The translations under genes and the position numbers were made by a program. Positions 16,585-25,596 of a stretch of DNA of 46,116 bases are shown here, piece by piece. This DNA comes from Gemmatimonadota bacterium (GTDB lineage: Bacteria; Gemmatimonadota; Gemmatimonadetes; Longimicrobiales; Longimicrobiaceae). How positions within the stretch are numbered: the stretch's first letter is position 1; the number at the start of each line of letters is the position of its first letter. The notes below the pieces were generated by a model. That model made no database searches and had not been told where the DNA came from. It saw only the letters and a list, made by a program, of their open reading frames with translations. The stretch covers positions 1 to 46,116 of the forward strand of contig SKRI01000192.1 in NCBI GenBank assembly GCA_007118565.1, written 5' to 3'.

Positions 16585-17886
16585 TTAGCCGCGGTCCGGG
16601 AGCCGCACGCGCACCGCCTCGGCATGGCCGTGCAGCCCCTCGGCCTCGGCCAGCCGGACCACGTCGTCCGCGTCCTCGGCCAGCCGGGCCGGTGAGTAGC
16701 CGATCAGGCTGGTGCGCTTGAGGAAGTCGTGAACGCCGAGGGGAGATGCCCATCTCGCCGTCCCCCCGGTCGGGAGGACGTGGCTGGGTCCGGCGATGTA
16801 GTCGCCCACCGGCTCTGGGGTCGCATCTCCCAGGAAGATGGCGCCGGCGTTCCGGATCCTCCCGGAGAAGGCGAGCGCGTCCGGCACGAGCAGCTCCAGG
16901 TGCTCGGGCGCCCGCATGTCGGCCACGGCCGCGGCGGTGGAGAGATCGGGGACGATCACGATCCGCCCGTTCGCCTCGAGCGCCTGCCGGGCCACCTCAC
17001 GGCGCGGATTGTCCGCGAGGAGCCCTTCGAGCGCCGCGGGGATCGCCGCGGCGAGCCTCTCGTCCGGCGTGACCAGCCAGGCGACGGCGTCCGGGTCGTG
17101 CTCCGCCTGTCCGATCAGGTCTGCGGCCACGCGCCGCGGATCCGCGGATCCGTCGGCGATCACGAGGATCTCGGACGGCCCGGCGATCATGTCGATGTCC
17201 ACCCGTCCGAAGAGCTGCCGCTTGGCCTCGGCCACCCAGCGGTTTCCCGGACCCACGATCTTGTCGACCGCGGGCACGCTCTCGGTGCCGTGAGCCAGCG
17301 CGGCCACGGCCTGCGCCCCACCGATCCGGAAGAGGCGGGAGACACCCGCCAGGTGCGCGGCCGCGAGCACGGTGGCGTCGAGATGCCCCCCCGGCGTCGG
17401 CGTGACCATGACGATCTCCTCGACCCCCGCGACCGCCGCCGGCACCGCGTTCATCAGCACGGAGGAGGGGTAGGCAGCGCGTCCGCCCGGGACATAGATG
17501 CCGACCCGCCGGAGCGGGAGCACGCGCTGCCCGAGGAGCGTGCCGTCGGCGTGCACGTCGAGGAAGCCTCGCTCGAGCTGGCGCTCGTGAAAGGCGCGGA
17601 TGCGCACGACCGCCTTCTCGAGCGAGGCGCGGAGATCGGTCTCGAGGTCGTCCGCCGCCTGGCGGCAGCTGCGCAGATCCACCTCGAGGATGCCGGCCCC
17701 TGCCTCCGCCCATCCGTCCAGCTCCCGGGCGTAGCGGACGAGCGCGTCATCTCCCTCGCGGGCCACAGCGGCGATGATCTCCGCGACCCGATCGCGAAGC
17801 GCGGCGTCGTCCGCGGAGGCGGCGTGACCGAGCTCATCCCGCGAGGCAGCCGGGTCGGCCACCCGCAGGGTCCGGATCGCGATCAC
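16585..17886 (-). CDS. hisD: Histidinol dehydrogenase
   Basis: This 433-residue zinc enzyme catalyses the last two oxidations of histidine synthesis (histidinol to histidine, NAD+-dependent). Signatures seen are GIYVPGGRAAYPSS, KIVGPGNRWVAEAKR, DMIAGPSEILVIAD, the zinc/catalytic segment IGQAEHDPDA and APEHLEL with GPSHVLPT. The GTG at 17886 overlaps the hisG TGA (GTGA), which fixes the start. Length is typical. It forms a hisZ-hisG-hisD operon on the minus strand, with hisIE about 3 kb away on the other strand. Confidence 0.95.
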   Translation of the reverse strand: MIAIRTLRVADPAASRDELGHAASADDAALRDRVAEIIAAVAREGDDALVRYARELDGWAEAGAGILEVDLRSCRQAADDLETDLRASLEKAVVRIRAFHERQLERGFLDVHADGTLLGQRVLPLRRVGIYVPGGRAAYPSSVLMNAVPAAVAGVEEIVMVTPTPGGHLDATVLAAAHLAGVSRLFRIGGAQAVAALAHGTESVPAVDKIVGPGNRWVAEAKRQLFGRVDIDMIAGPSEILVIADGSADPRRVAADLIGQAEHDPDAVAWLVTPDERLAAAIPAALEGLLADNPRREVARQALEANGRIVIVPDLSTAAAVADMRAPEHLELLVPDALAFSGRIRNAGAIFLGDATPEPVGDYIAGPSHVLPTGGTARWASPLGVHDFLKRTSLIGYSPARLAEDADDVVRLAEAEGLHGHAEAVRVRLPDRG

Positions 17887-18539
17887 GTCACCGTCTCCCG
17901 CAACTCGACCGCCCGGGAGAGCGATCCGATCAGCGCCTGGTGCTCGTCCAGGCGCAGCTTGTGGCTCGCCCGGTTCACGATCCAGCGCGCCGAGGTGTGC
18001 ATCACCTCGTCGAGCACCACGAGCCCGTTCTCCCGGAGGGTCCGCCCCGTCTCCACCAGGTCGACGATCCAGTGCGAAAGCCCCAGCAGCGGCGCGATCT
18101 CCACCGAGCCCGAGATGCGCATCAGGTCCACCTGCACCCCGGCCCGCGCGAAGAAGTCGCGCGCGATCTCCACGTACTTGGTGGCCACCCGGGCCGTTTC
18201 CCCGGTCGGGAGATACGGGTATGCGGTGCCGGCGGGCGCGGCCACCACCAGCGCGCACGCACCGAAGCCCAGGTCGAGGGGGTGCAGGACGTCCGCGCTC
18301 CGCTCGCGCACCACGTCCATCCCCACGATGCCGGCGTCGGCGACGCCCGCCTCCACGTAGACCGGCACGTCCATGCTCTTGACCGGCAGGAGCTCGTAGC
18401 GGCCGCACGCCGAGGGAACGATGAGGCGTCGACTCCCCCGCTCCGCGGGATCGACCTCGATGTCCACCGAGCCGAATAGCTCGAGGCTGCGGTCCCACAT
18501 GCGCCCCTTGGGCAGGGCGATCCGGAGCGGTGCGCTCAC
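17883..18539 (-). CDS. hisG: ATP phosphoribosyltransferase, short catalytic form
   Basis: This 218-residue enzyme joins ATP and PRPP in the first, committed step of histidine synthesis. Motifs are RIALPKGRMWDRSL at the N-terminus, EAGVADAGIVGMDVVRE, and the PRPP loop DLVETGRTLRENGL. It lacks the C-terminal regulatory domain of long HisG, so it is the short form (HisG-S) that needs HisZ, whose gene lies immediately upstream. The GTG start at 18539 overlaps the hisZ stop (GTGA). Histidine feedback would act through the HisZ-HisG complex (family knowledge). Confidence 0.95.
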   Translation of the reverse strand: MSAPLRIALPKGRMWDRSLELFGSVDIEVDPAERGSRRLIVPSACGRYELLPVKSMDVPVYVEAGVADAGIVGMDVVRERSADVLHPLDLGFGACALVVAAPAGTAYPYLPTGETARVATKYVEIARDFFARAGVQVDLMRISGSVEIAPLLGLSHWIVDLVETGRTLRENGLVVLDEVMHTSARWIVNRASHKLRLDEHQALIGSLSRAVELRETVT

Positions 18540-19522
18540 GATACCGGCTCCGCGCCCGCCAGCTCGGCGAGGGTGTCGAGCTCGAGGGCGAAGCCGATGG
18601 CTGGTCGGTCGGAGCCGTAGAGCGCCAGGAGATCGTCGTACCGGCCGCCGAAGCCCACCGCCCGTCCCGCACCCGCCACGAACACCTCCAGCTGGAGGCC
18701 GGTGTAGTAGTCCAGCCCGCGGATCTCGCCCAGGTCGTAGACCAGGTGGCGCCGCAGATCCTCCGGGAGGGCGCGGTCGAGGGCCTGAAGTCGGGAGATG
18801 GCTTCCGCCGCCTCCGCGCCACAGGCGAGTCCCGCGGCTCGCTCGAGCACCGGGCCCCGGCCGATAAGGTCGGGAAGTCCGGAGAGCGCCGCGCGCACGC
18901 CGTTTCCGTTGGGAAGGGAGCCGCCCAGCTCGGCGAGGAGCGCGCGGTCCTTCCGGTCGATCGCGGTGTGAAGTCGCTCCCGCTCCGCCGGCTCGAATGG
19001 GTCGAGGAGCGGTCGGAGGAAGCGCACGTCACCCACGTTCACCTGGAAATCGCGGAGCCCGAGCGAGCGAAGCGTCTCGATGAGGAGCCCGAAGATCTCC
19101 GCGTCACCCCGGACACCGGCCTCGCCGATCAGCTCCGCACCGAGCTGGAAGACCTCCCTGCCGCGATGATCCCCCTCAGCCGCCTGCCGGTAGACCTTGC
19201 CGGCGTAGGACAGCCGAAGCGCGCCGGTGTGCGAGGCCAGCTTGGTGGCGGCGAGACGCGCGATGGAAGAGGTAAAGTCCGCGCGGAGCGCGACCACCCG
19301 CCCGTCCCGGTCCACGAAGCGCAGGAGCCGGCGCGAGAGGTCGGCGCCCGCCCCCAGGGTAAAGACCTCCTCGTACTCGAAGGTCGGCGGAATCACCTCG
19401 GCGTATCCACTCCGCTCGGCGAGCTCGAACCAGGTGCGCTGGATCCGCCGTCGGCGCCGTACGGCGTCCGCGAGCAGGTCCTGGGACCCGGGCGGCACGT
19501 GGGAGATTCGGGAGATAGACAT
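18536..19522 (-). CDS. hisZ: ATP phosphoribosyltransferase regulatory subunit
   Basis: This 328-residue paralog of histidyl-tRNA synthetase lacks aminoacylation and forms the hetero-octamer with short HisG. Class II core features are PPGSQDLL at the start, RRLLRFVDRDGRVVALRADFTSSIAR, and GLDYYTGLQLEVFVAG with GFGGRYDDLL near the end. The tRNA-binding C-terminal domain is missing, which separates it from true HisRS. It is the first gene of the his operon. A weak promoter ends 6 bp before the ATG, so the message may be leaderless. Confidence 0.94.
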   Translation of the reverse strand: MSISRISHVPPGSQDLLADAVRRRRRIQRTWFELAERSGYAEVIPPTFEYEEVFTLGAGADLSRRLLRFVDRDGRVVALRADFTSSIARLAATKLASHTGALRLSYAGKVYRQAAEGDHRGREVFQLGAELIGEAGVRGDAEIFGLLIETLRSLGLRDFQVNVGDVRFLRPLLDPFEPAERERLHTAIDRKDRALLAELGGSLPNGNGVRAALSGLPDLIGRGPVLERAAGLACGAEAAEAISRLQALDRALPEDLRRHLVYDLGEIRGLDYYTGLQLEVFVAGAGRAVGFGGRYDDLLALYGSDRPAIGFALELDTLAELAGAEPVS

Positions 19523-19528
19523 CCGGCC

Positions 19529-19558
19529 AAGCTACGGGCCGCCGGCACCGAGGGGCAA
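19529..19558 (-). promoter_or_regulatory. Putative promoter of the hisZGD operon
   Basis: On the minus strand, TTGCCC (19558-19553) and TAGCTT (19534-19529) are 18 bp apart, and the ATG follows after only 6 bp. If real, transcription would begin at or next to the start codon, leaving no room for an attenuator or ribosome-binding site. Both hexamers are imperfect. Confidence 0.35.
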
Positions 19559-19693
19559 CAACCCGAGAGTGTCGGCCGACCGTTCCGGCTCCCCGCCATG
19601 CTTTCTCGGGTGCCGGACACGGTGTTCGGCACGAGGATTGCTTTGACGGCGCGCCGTAGCCGGTAGGAACCTCACTCCAACTGGGAGAGCATC

Positions 19694-19843
19694 GTGGACA
19701 TCATCATCATCATCGCGATCCTGCTGATCATCTTCGGCGGCGTGGGCACGGCGGTCGGCTTCCTTGCGGACCTGATCTGGATCCTGATCATCATCGGCGT
19801 GATCCTGCTGCTCTTCCGGTTGATCTCGGGACGAAGAGCGTAG
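19694..19843 (+). CDS. Very small hydrophobic membrane protein, 49 aa
   Basis: A GTG at 19694, preceded by CTGGGAGAGC, opens a 49-residue frame made almost entirely of two membrane helices: DIIIIIAILLIIFGG, a short turn with AVGFLADLIW, then ILIIIGVILLLF, and a basic end LISGRRA. The layout is like the small lmo0937-type hydrophobic proteins seen in stress regulons, but identity is not claimed. A strong intrinsic terminator follows 21 bp after the stop, which supports a real transcription unit. Function is unknown. Confidence 0.65.
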   Translation: MDIIIIIAILLIIFGGVGTAVGFLADLIWILIIIGVILLLFRLISGRRA

Positions 19844-19864
19844 CGAGCACCCGGCGGTCGTAAC

Positions 19865-19900
19865 ATGGGAAAGGCCTACTTCCGAGTAGGCCTTTTCCAT
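19865..19900. terminator. Bidirectional intrinsic terminator
   Basis: A 16-bp stem (19865-19880 with 19885-19900; one G:U) has a TCCG loop, with A- and T-rich segments within the arms. It sits between the small membrane protein (plus) and the end of otsB (minus), and can serve both strands. Confidence 0.75.
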
Positions 19901-19929
19901 GTCCGGCTCCGGGCGTGCTGCCCGTCCGC

Positions 19930-20763
19930 TCAGGTCGGACCGGCCCGGTCGGCGAGCCTTTCGAGCAGATCCGCCACCTCTTCGGGACTCCGGACGAAGC
20001 TACGCGCCGCCGTTTCGGAATCGGGTGGGTCACCCACGACGACCCCCTCTCCCCCGCCCGACCTCCAGCCTTCCAGCGCGCGGAAGGCATCCTCGTCCGT
20101 CGTATCGTCCCCGATGTAGAGGACCGGCGTCCCGGACGGCGGATCGAGCCGGTCGAGGAGGAACTCTACCGCCCGCCCCTTGTGCCAGTCCACGTCGGGA
20201 CGCACCTCGAGAACCTTCTTCCCGCGGGTGAGCTTGAGCCGGTTCGCCCCCGCCACCGCGGATTCCACGGCCTCGCGCACCCGCGGGACATCTCCCTCCG
20301 GCGTCTCACGATAGTGGACGGAGAGCGTGACGCCCTTGTCCTCGATCCAGGCCCCCTCGATGTTCTCGAGCACCTTCCCAGCCCGCTCGATCACCCTCTC
20401 GAGCTCGGGACGCGCGGCCTCCGCCTCCTCGTGCCGGCGCGAGATGTCGGGCCCCTCGATCTCCATTCCGTGGTTGCCGGCGTACGCGACGGAGCCAATC
20501 CCCACCTTCTCCCGCACGTCGGCCATGCCCCGCCCGCTGACCACCGCCATCTCCAGCCCGGGTGTCTGGCCGAGACGGTCGAGCACGACGCGAGTCCGCT
20601 CCGGCAGCGCCGCCATGTCCGCGTGGCGGACGATGGGCGCCAGGGTGCCGTCGAAGTCGAGGAGAAGGACGAAGCGCCCCGCTTCACGCCAGGCGGTGAT
20701 CCAGTCGTCGAGCCGGTCGGTGGCGTGCGGGAGGTGGCTGTTGGAACGGTCGTCTGACTGCAT
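19930..20763 (-). CDS. otsB: Trehalose-6-phosphate phosphatase
   Basis: This 277-residue HAD-superfamily phosphatase removes phosphate from trehalose-6-phosphate in compatible-solute synthesis. The nucleophile motif [10 protein letters not shown] gives D36 and D38. VVSGR is at about 74, the cap segment includes [10 protein letters not shown], and the Mg-binding [10 protein letters not shown] is near residue 218. [15 protein letters not shown] is the OtsB-type linker. All catalytic residues are present. No otsA neighbour is seen; the divergent neighbour is hisIE, separated by 106 bp. Confidence 0.94.
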   Translation of the reverse strand: MQSDDRSNSHLPHATDRLDDWITAWREAGRFVLLLDFDGTLAPIVRHADMAALPERTRVVLDRLGQTPGLEMAVVSGRGMADVREKVGIGSVAYAGNHGMEIEGPDISRRHEEAEAARPELERVIERAGKVLENIEGAWIEDKGVTLSVHYRETPEGDVPRVREAVESAVAGANRLKLTRGKKVLEVRPDVDWHKGRAVEFLLDRLDPPSGTPVLYIGDDTTDEDAFRALEGWRSGGGEGVVVGDPPDSETAARSFVRSPEEVADLLERLADRAGPT

Positions 20764-20869
20764 CGGTACGAGATGGGTCCGAGGGTCGGAATCGAGGCGG
20801 TGGCGGGAGCTCTGGGTCGCGCACTACATTGGGGCGCCCGTTCCCGCCGGTTCCCGCACGCCCGCACCC

Positions 20870-21562
20870 ATGTCCTGGATCGACGACCTCCACTTCGACG
20901 AGCGGGGCCTGATTCCGGTGATCGCCCAGGAGGCGACGGCCGGCGAGGTTCTCATGCTGGCGTTCGCGAACCGGGAGGCGCTGGAGCGCACGATCCGGAC
21001 CGGCCGCGGTCATTACTGGAGCCGCTCCCGCAAGGAGCTCTGGCGGAAGGGCGCCACCAGCGGCAACGAGCAGGTGGTGGTGGACATCCGCGCCGACTGC
21101 GACGGGGACGCCGTCCTCTACCGCGTCCGGCAGACCGGCCCGGCCTGCCACACCGGACACCGCTCCTGCTTCCACCGCTGTGTCTCCGAAGAAGACGGGT
21201 CGCTCGAGACGGTCGAGGGGGGAACGGGAGATGTGCTCGCTGGAATCGAGCAGGTGGTGCGGCGGCGGGACGAGCGGCGGCCGGAGGGATCGTATACCAC
21301 CTACCTCCTGGAGCAGGGGATCGACAAGATCCTCAAGAAGGTGGGAGAGGAGGCCGCCGAGGTGGTCATCGCCGCCAAGAACGACGATCCGGGGGAAATC
21401 GCGGCCGAGTCGGCCGACCTCCTCTACCATCTGCTGGTCATGCTCCGGGCACGGGGGGTGTCCTTCGCGGATGTCCGCGAGGAGCTCGCCAGCCGCTTCG
21501 GGGAGGCTCCGACGCTTCCCTCGGAACGGTCCCGAATGGACGTCGCGGATCACAGTAGCTGA
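20870..21562 (+). CDS. hisIE: Bifunctional phosphoribosyl-AMP cyclohydrolase / phosphoribosyl-ATP pyrophosphatase
   Basis: This 230-residue fusion enzyme does steps two and three of histidine synthesis. The HisI domain (about 1-115) shows [26 protein letters not shown], and metal-binding [12 protein letters not shown] with [11 protein letters not shown]. The HisE domain (about 120-210) shows [20 protein letters not shown] and [14 protein letters not shown]. The start at 20870 begins [18 protein letters not shown], as in the family. A TACATT -10-like hexamer is at 20825-20830. It is unlinked from hisZGD by strand but only about 1.3 kb from it. The DUF4837 lipoprotein gene follows 21 bp later. 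Confidence 0.95.
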   Translation: MSWIDDLHFDERGLIPVIAQEATAGEVLMLAFANREALERTIRTGRGHYWSRSRKELWRKGATSGNEQVVVDIRADCDGDAVLYRVRQTGPACHTGHRSCFHRCVSEEDGSLETVEGGTGDVLAGIEQVVRRRDERRPEGSYTTYLLEQGIDKILKKVGEEAAEVVIAAKNDDPGEIAAESADLLYHLLVMLRARGVSFADVREELASRFGEAPTLPSERSRMDVADHSS

Positions 21563-21583
21563 TACGAGAACCAGGTGTAGCCG

Positions 21584-22600
21584 ATGCGTTTCAAGATATT
21601 GCTCGCAGCTCTAGTCCTGCCGCTCGCGCTCGCCGCGTGCGACCGGCCCATGGCCATGGGGAGCCCCAACGGGATCATGGCGGCGATGCCGATGGAGAGG
21701 TGGGAGGCGCTGCGGGACGACATCGAGGAGGCGCTCGAGCCGCGCGCCTTCACCGTTCGTGACGAGCGGATGTTCCAGGTGACCCACGCCAATCCGGCGG
21801 ACGAGCGCTGGCCTCGCGTGCGTGAGTTCCGCCGGCTGCTCGTGGTCGGCCATCCGGACGAGCCGTGGATGAGGGACGCGGTTCGTGCGGCGGACTACGA
21901 TGTGAGCGCCCTCCCTGCGGTAGTCGAAGCACGGGACGTGTGGGCCCGCGGACAGCAGGTGATCCTGGTGCTCCTCCCCGATCCCGGCGACGAGGACGCC
22001 GCCCGCCCCATCCTCGACGACGCCGGCTCCCTGGTCCGTGCGGACTTCAACCGGTGGGTGTACCGACGGATGTACGCGAGCGGGGTGAACGAGGAGATGA
22101 TCGACGAGATGGAGGCCACGACCGGGGCGCGGATGCAGGTACCCGCCGTCTATCGGGGAGAGGTCGTCGGCGAGAACACCTACCGCGTCCGCAACGACCA
22201 TCCCGACCCCTCCGAGCTGATCCGCACCGTTCTCGTCACGTCCCGCGCGGGAACCGACGGCGAGATCTCACCGGAAGAGGCGCTCACCTGGCGCACCCTC
22301 ATCGCCGAGGAGGCCTACCGGCAGCCCCAGACCACGGAGACCGATCGGATCGAAGCCGCCACCGTCCGGACGCAGGGAGCTGAGGGGGTGCAGATCCAGG
22401 GCGTCTGGTCGAGCGCACCGGGGGAGTGGCCCGCGGCCGGGCCGTTCATCTCGCGCATGCTCCGCTGCCCGGCGCAGGACCGCACCTACCTCGTCGATGC
22501 CTGGCTTTACGCCCCGGCGCGGGACAAGTACGAGTTCCTGCTGCAGCTGAACGCGATCCTCGACTCGTTCACCTGTGATCGCCCTGTGGCTACCGGATGA
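21584..22600 (+). CDS. DUF4837-family lipoprotein
   Basis: This 338-residue protein has a lipoprotein signal ending ALAAC (Cys19), so it is anchored in the envelope. After it come GSPNGIMAAMP, then ALRDDIEEALEPRAFTVRDERMFQVTH, and RRLLVVGHPDEPWM. This is the pattern of DUF4837 proteins, whose function is unknown. It lies 21 bp after hisIE and is probably co-transcribed. Its stop at 22600 directly abuts the stop of the convergent gene at 22601, leaving no terminator between them. Confidence 0.8.
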   Translation: MRFKILLAALVLPLALAACDRPMAMGSPNGIMAAMPMERWEALRDDIEEALEPRAFTVRDERMFQVTHANPADERWPRVREFRRLLVVGHPDEPWMRDAVRAADYDVSALPAVVEARDVWARGQQVILVLLPDPGDEDAARPILDDAGSLVRADFNRWVYRRMYASGVNEEMIDEMEATTGARMQVPAVYRGEVVGENTYRVRNDHPDPSELIRTVLVTSRAGTDGEISPEEALTWRTLIAEEAYRQPQTTETDRIEAATVRTQGAEGVQIQGVWSSAPGEWPAAGPFISRMLRCPAQDRTYLVDAWLYAPARDKYEFLLQLNAILDSFTCDRPVATG

Positions 22601-23101
22601 TCACCCCTTGCGCCCATTCCCGCCGGTGCCCGGCGTGAGGAAGGCGCGGTCGAGGATCATCTCCTCCTCTCCCGGATCCTCCCACCCGTCGGTGAGCGGG
22701 TCGGGCCATTCTACCCCGCCCTGCTTCACCCGGTAGGGCTGCATCCAGAAGCGGCGGGTGCCGCGTCCGTCCCGCGCCTCCGCGATCAGTACCGGGCCGT
22801 CCTCCTGCTCTCCCGCCACCGCCAGGAGAAGCCGGTCGGGTCGCTTCTCCCGCGCGAAGCTGGCAATCACCTCCGACAGGTACTCCGGAAAGCTCTCCAC
22901 CCCCTCGTCGGGTAGGGGAATCGCCTTGTTCCGGTACTCGGGAGAGGCGTGGCCCTGACGTTCGTGGACGCTGCGCAGCCGCGGCGGGGAGTCCTCGCCC
23001 CGGCGGACGAAGCGCTCGAGGTCACGCTGCACCTCTTCCAGGAAACGGTCTGCCAGGTCGAGGGTGCGGCTGAGCTCGGTGCGGGGCTGGGATTCGGTCA
23101 T
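22601..23101 (-). CDS. Uncharacterised acidic cytoplasmic protein, 166 aa
   Basis: An ATG at 23101 gives a 166-residue soluble protein with no signal peptide or membrane segment. The first 60 residues are charged and helical (ELSRTLDLADRFLEEVQRDLERFVRR). A central alpha/beta part follows (SFPEYLSEVIASFAREKRPDRLLLAVAGEQ, then RRFWMQPYRV), and the tail contains WEDPGEEEMILDRAFLTPG. I do not recognise a family. It has its own likely promoter in the 86-bp gap upstream. Confidence 0.7.
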   Translation of the reverse strand: MTESQPRTELSRTLDLADRFLEEVQRDLERFVRRGEDSPPRLRSVHERQGHASPEYRNKAIPLPDEGVESFPEYLSEVIASFAREKRPDRLLLAVAGEQEDGPVLIAEARDGRGTRRFWMQPYRVKQGGVEWPDPLTDGWEDPGEEEMILDRAFLTPGTGGNGRKG

Positions 23102-23137
23102 GAAACGTGCAGGTCGAGGGGCGTCGAGAAACGCTCC

Positions 23138-23167
23138 AACCTAGCAAGAGCGGCTCCACCCGGTCAA
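23138..23167 (-). promoter_or_regulatory. Putative promoter of the 166-aa protein gene
   Basis: On the minus strand, TTGACC (23167-23162) and TAGGTT (23143-23138) are separated by 18 bp. They lie about 37 bp before the ATG at 23101. Confidence 0.45.
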
Positions 23168-23187
23168 AGGGCCGCCGGGCGATTGGA

Positions 23188-25533
23188 TCAGAACGGGGAG
23201 ATGGCGGCGAACGGATTCGCGTCGCAGAGGAGCGGGGAGCGCTCGATGTGGAAGGCGCTCGCCAGAGAGGGAGCGCTCCGGGCTATGGCCTGCTCACCGC
23301 GCGCCGCCAGCCCCTCGAATCCCGGAACGAGCCGGTCGAGGGCAGGGTGTTGCGGCTCGGGAGCGCCGTGGAAGCGCCAGGCCAGCCAGTCGTGCACCAC
23401 ATACTGCGGAAGGTCCGGCTCGATCAGGGAGGCAAGCGCAAGCGCGCCGTCCGCCACCGCCCCGCGCACCGCGACCTCGGTGGCGAAGTCGAGGAGCCGG
23501 ATCCGCGCCGCGTCGAGCCGCCGGGACTCCTCTCCCGCCGCCACGCGGCAGGGCTCCCGGTCGATGGCCTGGAGGGCGCGGCGCCGCGCCTCCTCGATCC
23601 GGGCGAAACGGGCGTCCGGCGGGTCCGCCCAGCCGGCCCGCACCACCGTGCGCACGACCTCGTCCACCGGAATCTGCCGGAGCGGCCCGTACGAGGAGAG
23701 CGCCCAATCGCGCATTTCGGGAACGACCGGCGCGATGTGATCCAAAATCGCGAAGAGGGCCGGCGGCGCATTGCCGCCCACATCCGGCCCGCGGGTGGTG
23801 CCGTAACCGGTGAGCGCCGGATCCTGGAAGGAGGTGAGGTAGCCTCCGGTAAGCCCGTCGCGCGCGAGAGCCGCAGCCACGAACCAGTCCATGCCTCGCG
23901 CGAAGACCTCAGTGGGGCGGGTGTCGTGGGCCGTCACGGTGGTGTCCCCCGGCGCACGGTGCAGGGACGCGGTGAGCCCGGCCACCGAGGTCGCGATCCG
24001 ATCGGCCGCGCCCCGCCCCTGCGCAATATCCGTGGCGTAGCCGCGCGCATTGTACCGGCGACGGGCCAGCTGCCAGTCGAGGTCGTGGCCGATCTCGTGA
24101 GCCAGCGTTCCCGCTCCCGTCCGCGGGGGAAGGACGAGCGTCCGCGTCCGCGGGTCGTGGAGGGCCAGTGCGTGCGTCTCCCGATCGAACTCGCCGAAGT
24201 GGACGGCGAGACCGCGGATCGATGCGGTGGGGAGGATCCGGTGCAGGTTCCCGAACCCCCGCGAGAGCATGCGGAGGTAGTACGGGTGCCAGCCCTCCGG
24301 AACGGCGGGATCGAAGGTGATCCGCTCCAGCCCGAAGCGGGCCTCCACCTCACGCCGGGGCGGCCCCGGATCGCCCGGCATCCAGGGCACCTCCTGGTTC
24401 CAGGCGCGCATGAAGACCGCCGCCTGCAGGGTCATTAGCGCCACGCGGGCGCGTCCCCTCTCGTCATCCCGGACCCGGGAGGCAGCCGCCGCGATCCGCT
24501 CCTCGTTCCAGGCCGAATCCACAAAGCCGGACCGCACGTCCCGCTCCGCCTGCGTGAGGTCCTGCGACTCCAGATAGGCCCCCCGGTGGATCATCACGGC
24601 CACCGAGATCGGCGCCTGGGGCGGGTAGTCGTGCGCCTCCGCCAGCATCAGGAGACGGTCCGCCACCGGGACAGAAAGCCTTCCCGTCACCTCCGCCCCC
24701 GGCCGCCGCATGCGGATGCCCCGGCCGGCCGGAGCGCTCAGGCGGTGTCGGAGCGTGCGTATCTCGAGGGCGATTCGGGGACTCGTCTCCGCCTCCACCG
24801 CCTCCTCCCACCCGGCCAGAGGGGTGAGGGCGGGTCGCTCCACCCGGAAGCGTCGCTCCTCCCGCCACCGGGTGATCACCTCGAGCGGATCGAGATCCCG
24901 GCCCGCCGCGAACTGCAGCAGCTCCGCGGCATCCTCGCGCGCCCGGCGTCGATCCGCTACCTGCGCGGCCGCATGGGCGATGACGGACTCTGGGATCCCG
25001 CTCACCGTGCGCTCGGTGGCCGCGAGGACGTAGGCCAGCCGCACCGCCTCCTCACCGGAGGCAGCGGTGGGCGCGCGGGCGATGGCCTCCTCGATGAGCC
25101 GGAGATGGTGCTCGCCAGTGCGGGCGTTTCGTGCCGAGCCCGTGAAGCGGACCTGATCGAGCGCGGCGGGATCCACGGCGTACCCCCCGCCGTCGAGGGC
25201 ATCCGCGATGATGCCGTACGCCACGGCCCGCCGGAGGTCGGCGTCGAGGCGGGCATCGGCGCGCACGAACTCCACGAGCCGAAAGGGGCTGCCGATCCCG
25301 AGCCGCGAGCGCTCCAGGTACCCGAGCGCGACGACCTCTTCGTCGGAGAGGAGGTCAGGATCGACGGTCGGGAGGAGGCGCACGAGATCCCGCCCCTCCG
25401 CCAGACGCGCATCGATGTCCGGGCTGTAGCTCGCGGGACGCGCATCGGGCCCGCACCCCGCCAGCAGCACCGCCAGGCAGATGCCGAGCAGTGCGGCAAG
25501 GCGGTGGGGCGCGGTGGCAATGGACCGGTGCAT
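23188..25533 (-). CDS. Large lipoprotein with HExxH metallopeptidase-like motif
   Basis: This 781-residue protein has a lipoprotein signal ending LLAGC (Cys27). The first half is a helical, repeat-like region. At 477-487 the segment AHEIGHDLDW gives a gluzincin-type HExxH (H479, E480, H483). A later conserved-looking RPTEVFARGMDWFV offers Glu542 as a third zinc ligand. Later helices include ALFAILDHIAPVVPEMRDWALSSY. I cannot assign a known family; an envelope-anchored metallopeptidase is the best inference, and no inhibitor or substrate gene is obvious nearby. It follows the HNH gene after 63 bp and may share its transcript. Confidence 0.75.
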   Translation of the reverse strand: MHRSIATAPHRLAALLGICLAVLLAGCGPDARPASYSPDIDARLAEGRDLVRLLPTVDPDLLSDEEVVALGYLERSRLGIGSPFRLVEFVRADARLDADLRRAVAYGIIADALDGGGYAVDPAALDQVRFTGSARNARTGEHHLRLIEEAIARAPTAASGEEAVRLAYVLAATERTVSGIPESVIAHAAAQVADRRRAREDAAELLQFAAGRDLDPLEVITRWREERRFRVERPALTPLAGWEEAVEAETSPRIALEIRTLRHRLSAPAGRGIRMRRPGAEVTGRLSVPVADRLLMLAEAHDYPPQAPISVAVMIHRGAYLESQDLTQAERDVRSGFVDSAWNEERIAAAASRVRDDERGRARVALMTLQAAVFMRAWNQEVPWMPGDPGPPRREVEARFGLERITFDPAVPEGWHPYYLRMLSRGFGNLHRILPTASIRGLAVHFGEFDRETHALALHDPRTRTLVLPPRTGAGTLAHEIGHDLDWQLARRRYNARGYATDIAQGRGAADRIATSVAGLTASLHRAPGDTTVTAHDTRPTEVFARGMDWFVAAALARDGLTGGYLTSFQDPALTGYGTTRGPDVGGNAPPALFAILDHIAPVVPEMRDWALSSYGPLRQIPVDEVVRTVVRAGWADPPDARFARIEEARRRALQAIDREPCRVAAGEESRRLDAARIRLLDFATEVAVRGAVADGALALASLIEPDLPQYVVHDWLAWRFHGAPEPQHPALDRLVPGFEGLAARGEQAIARSAPSLASAFHIERSPLLCDANPFAAISPF

Positions 25534-25596
25534 CGGCGGCGTATCAGGGTTGCGGGCGACTCACTCCATACCCGCGGGACGGCGCCGGAGATCCGG

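Noticed and set aside
17887-19032. HisD reading extended to 815 residues
   Set aside because: The upstream part is the shadow of hisG and hisZ in another frame; family length and the GTGA overlap fix the start at 17886.
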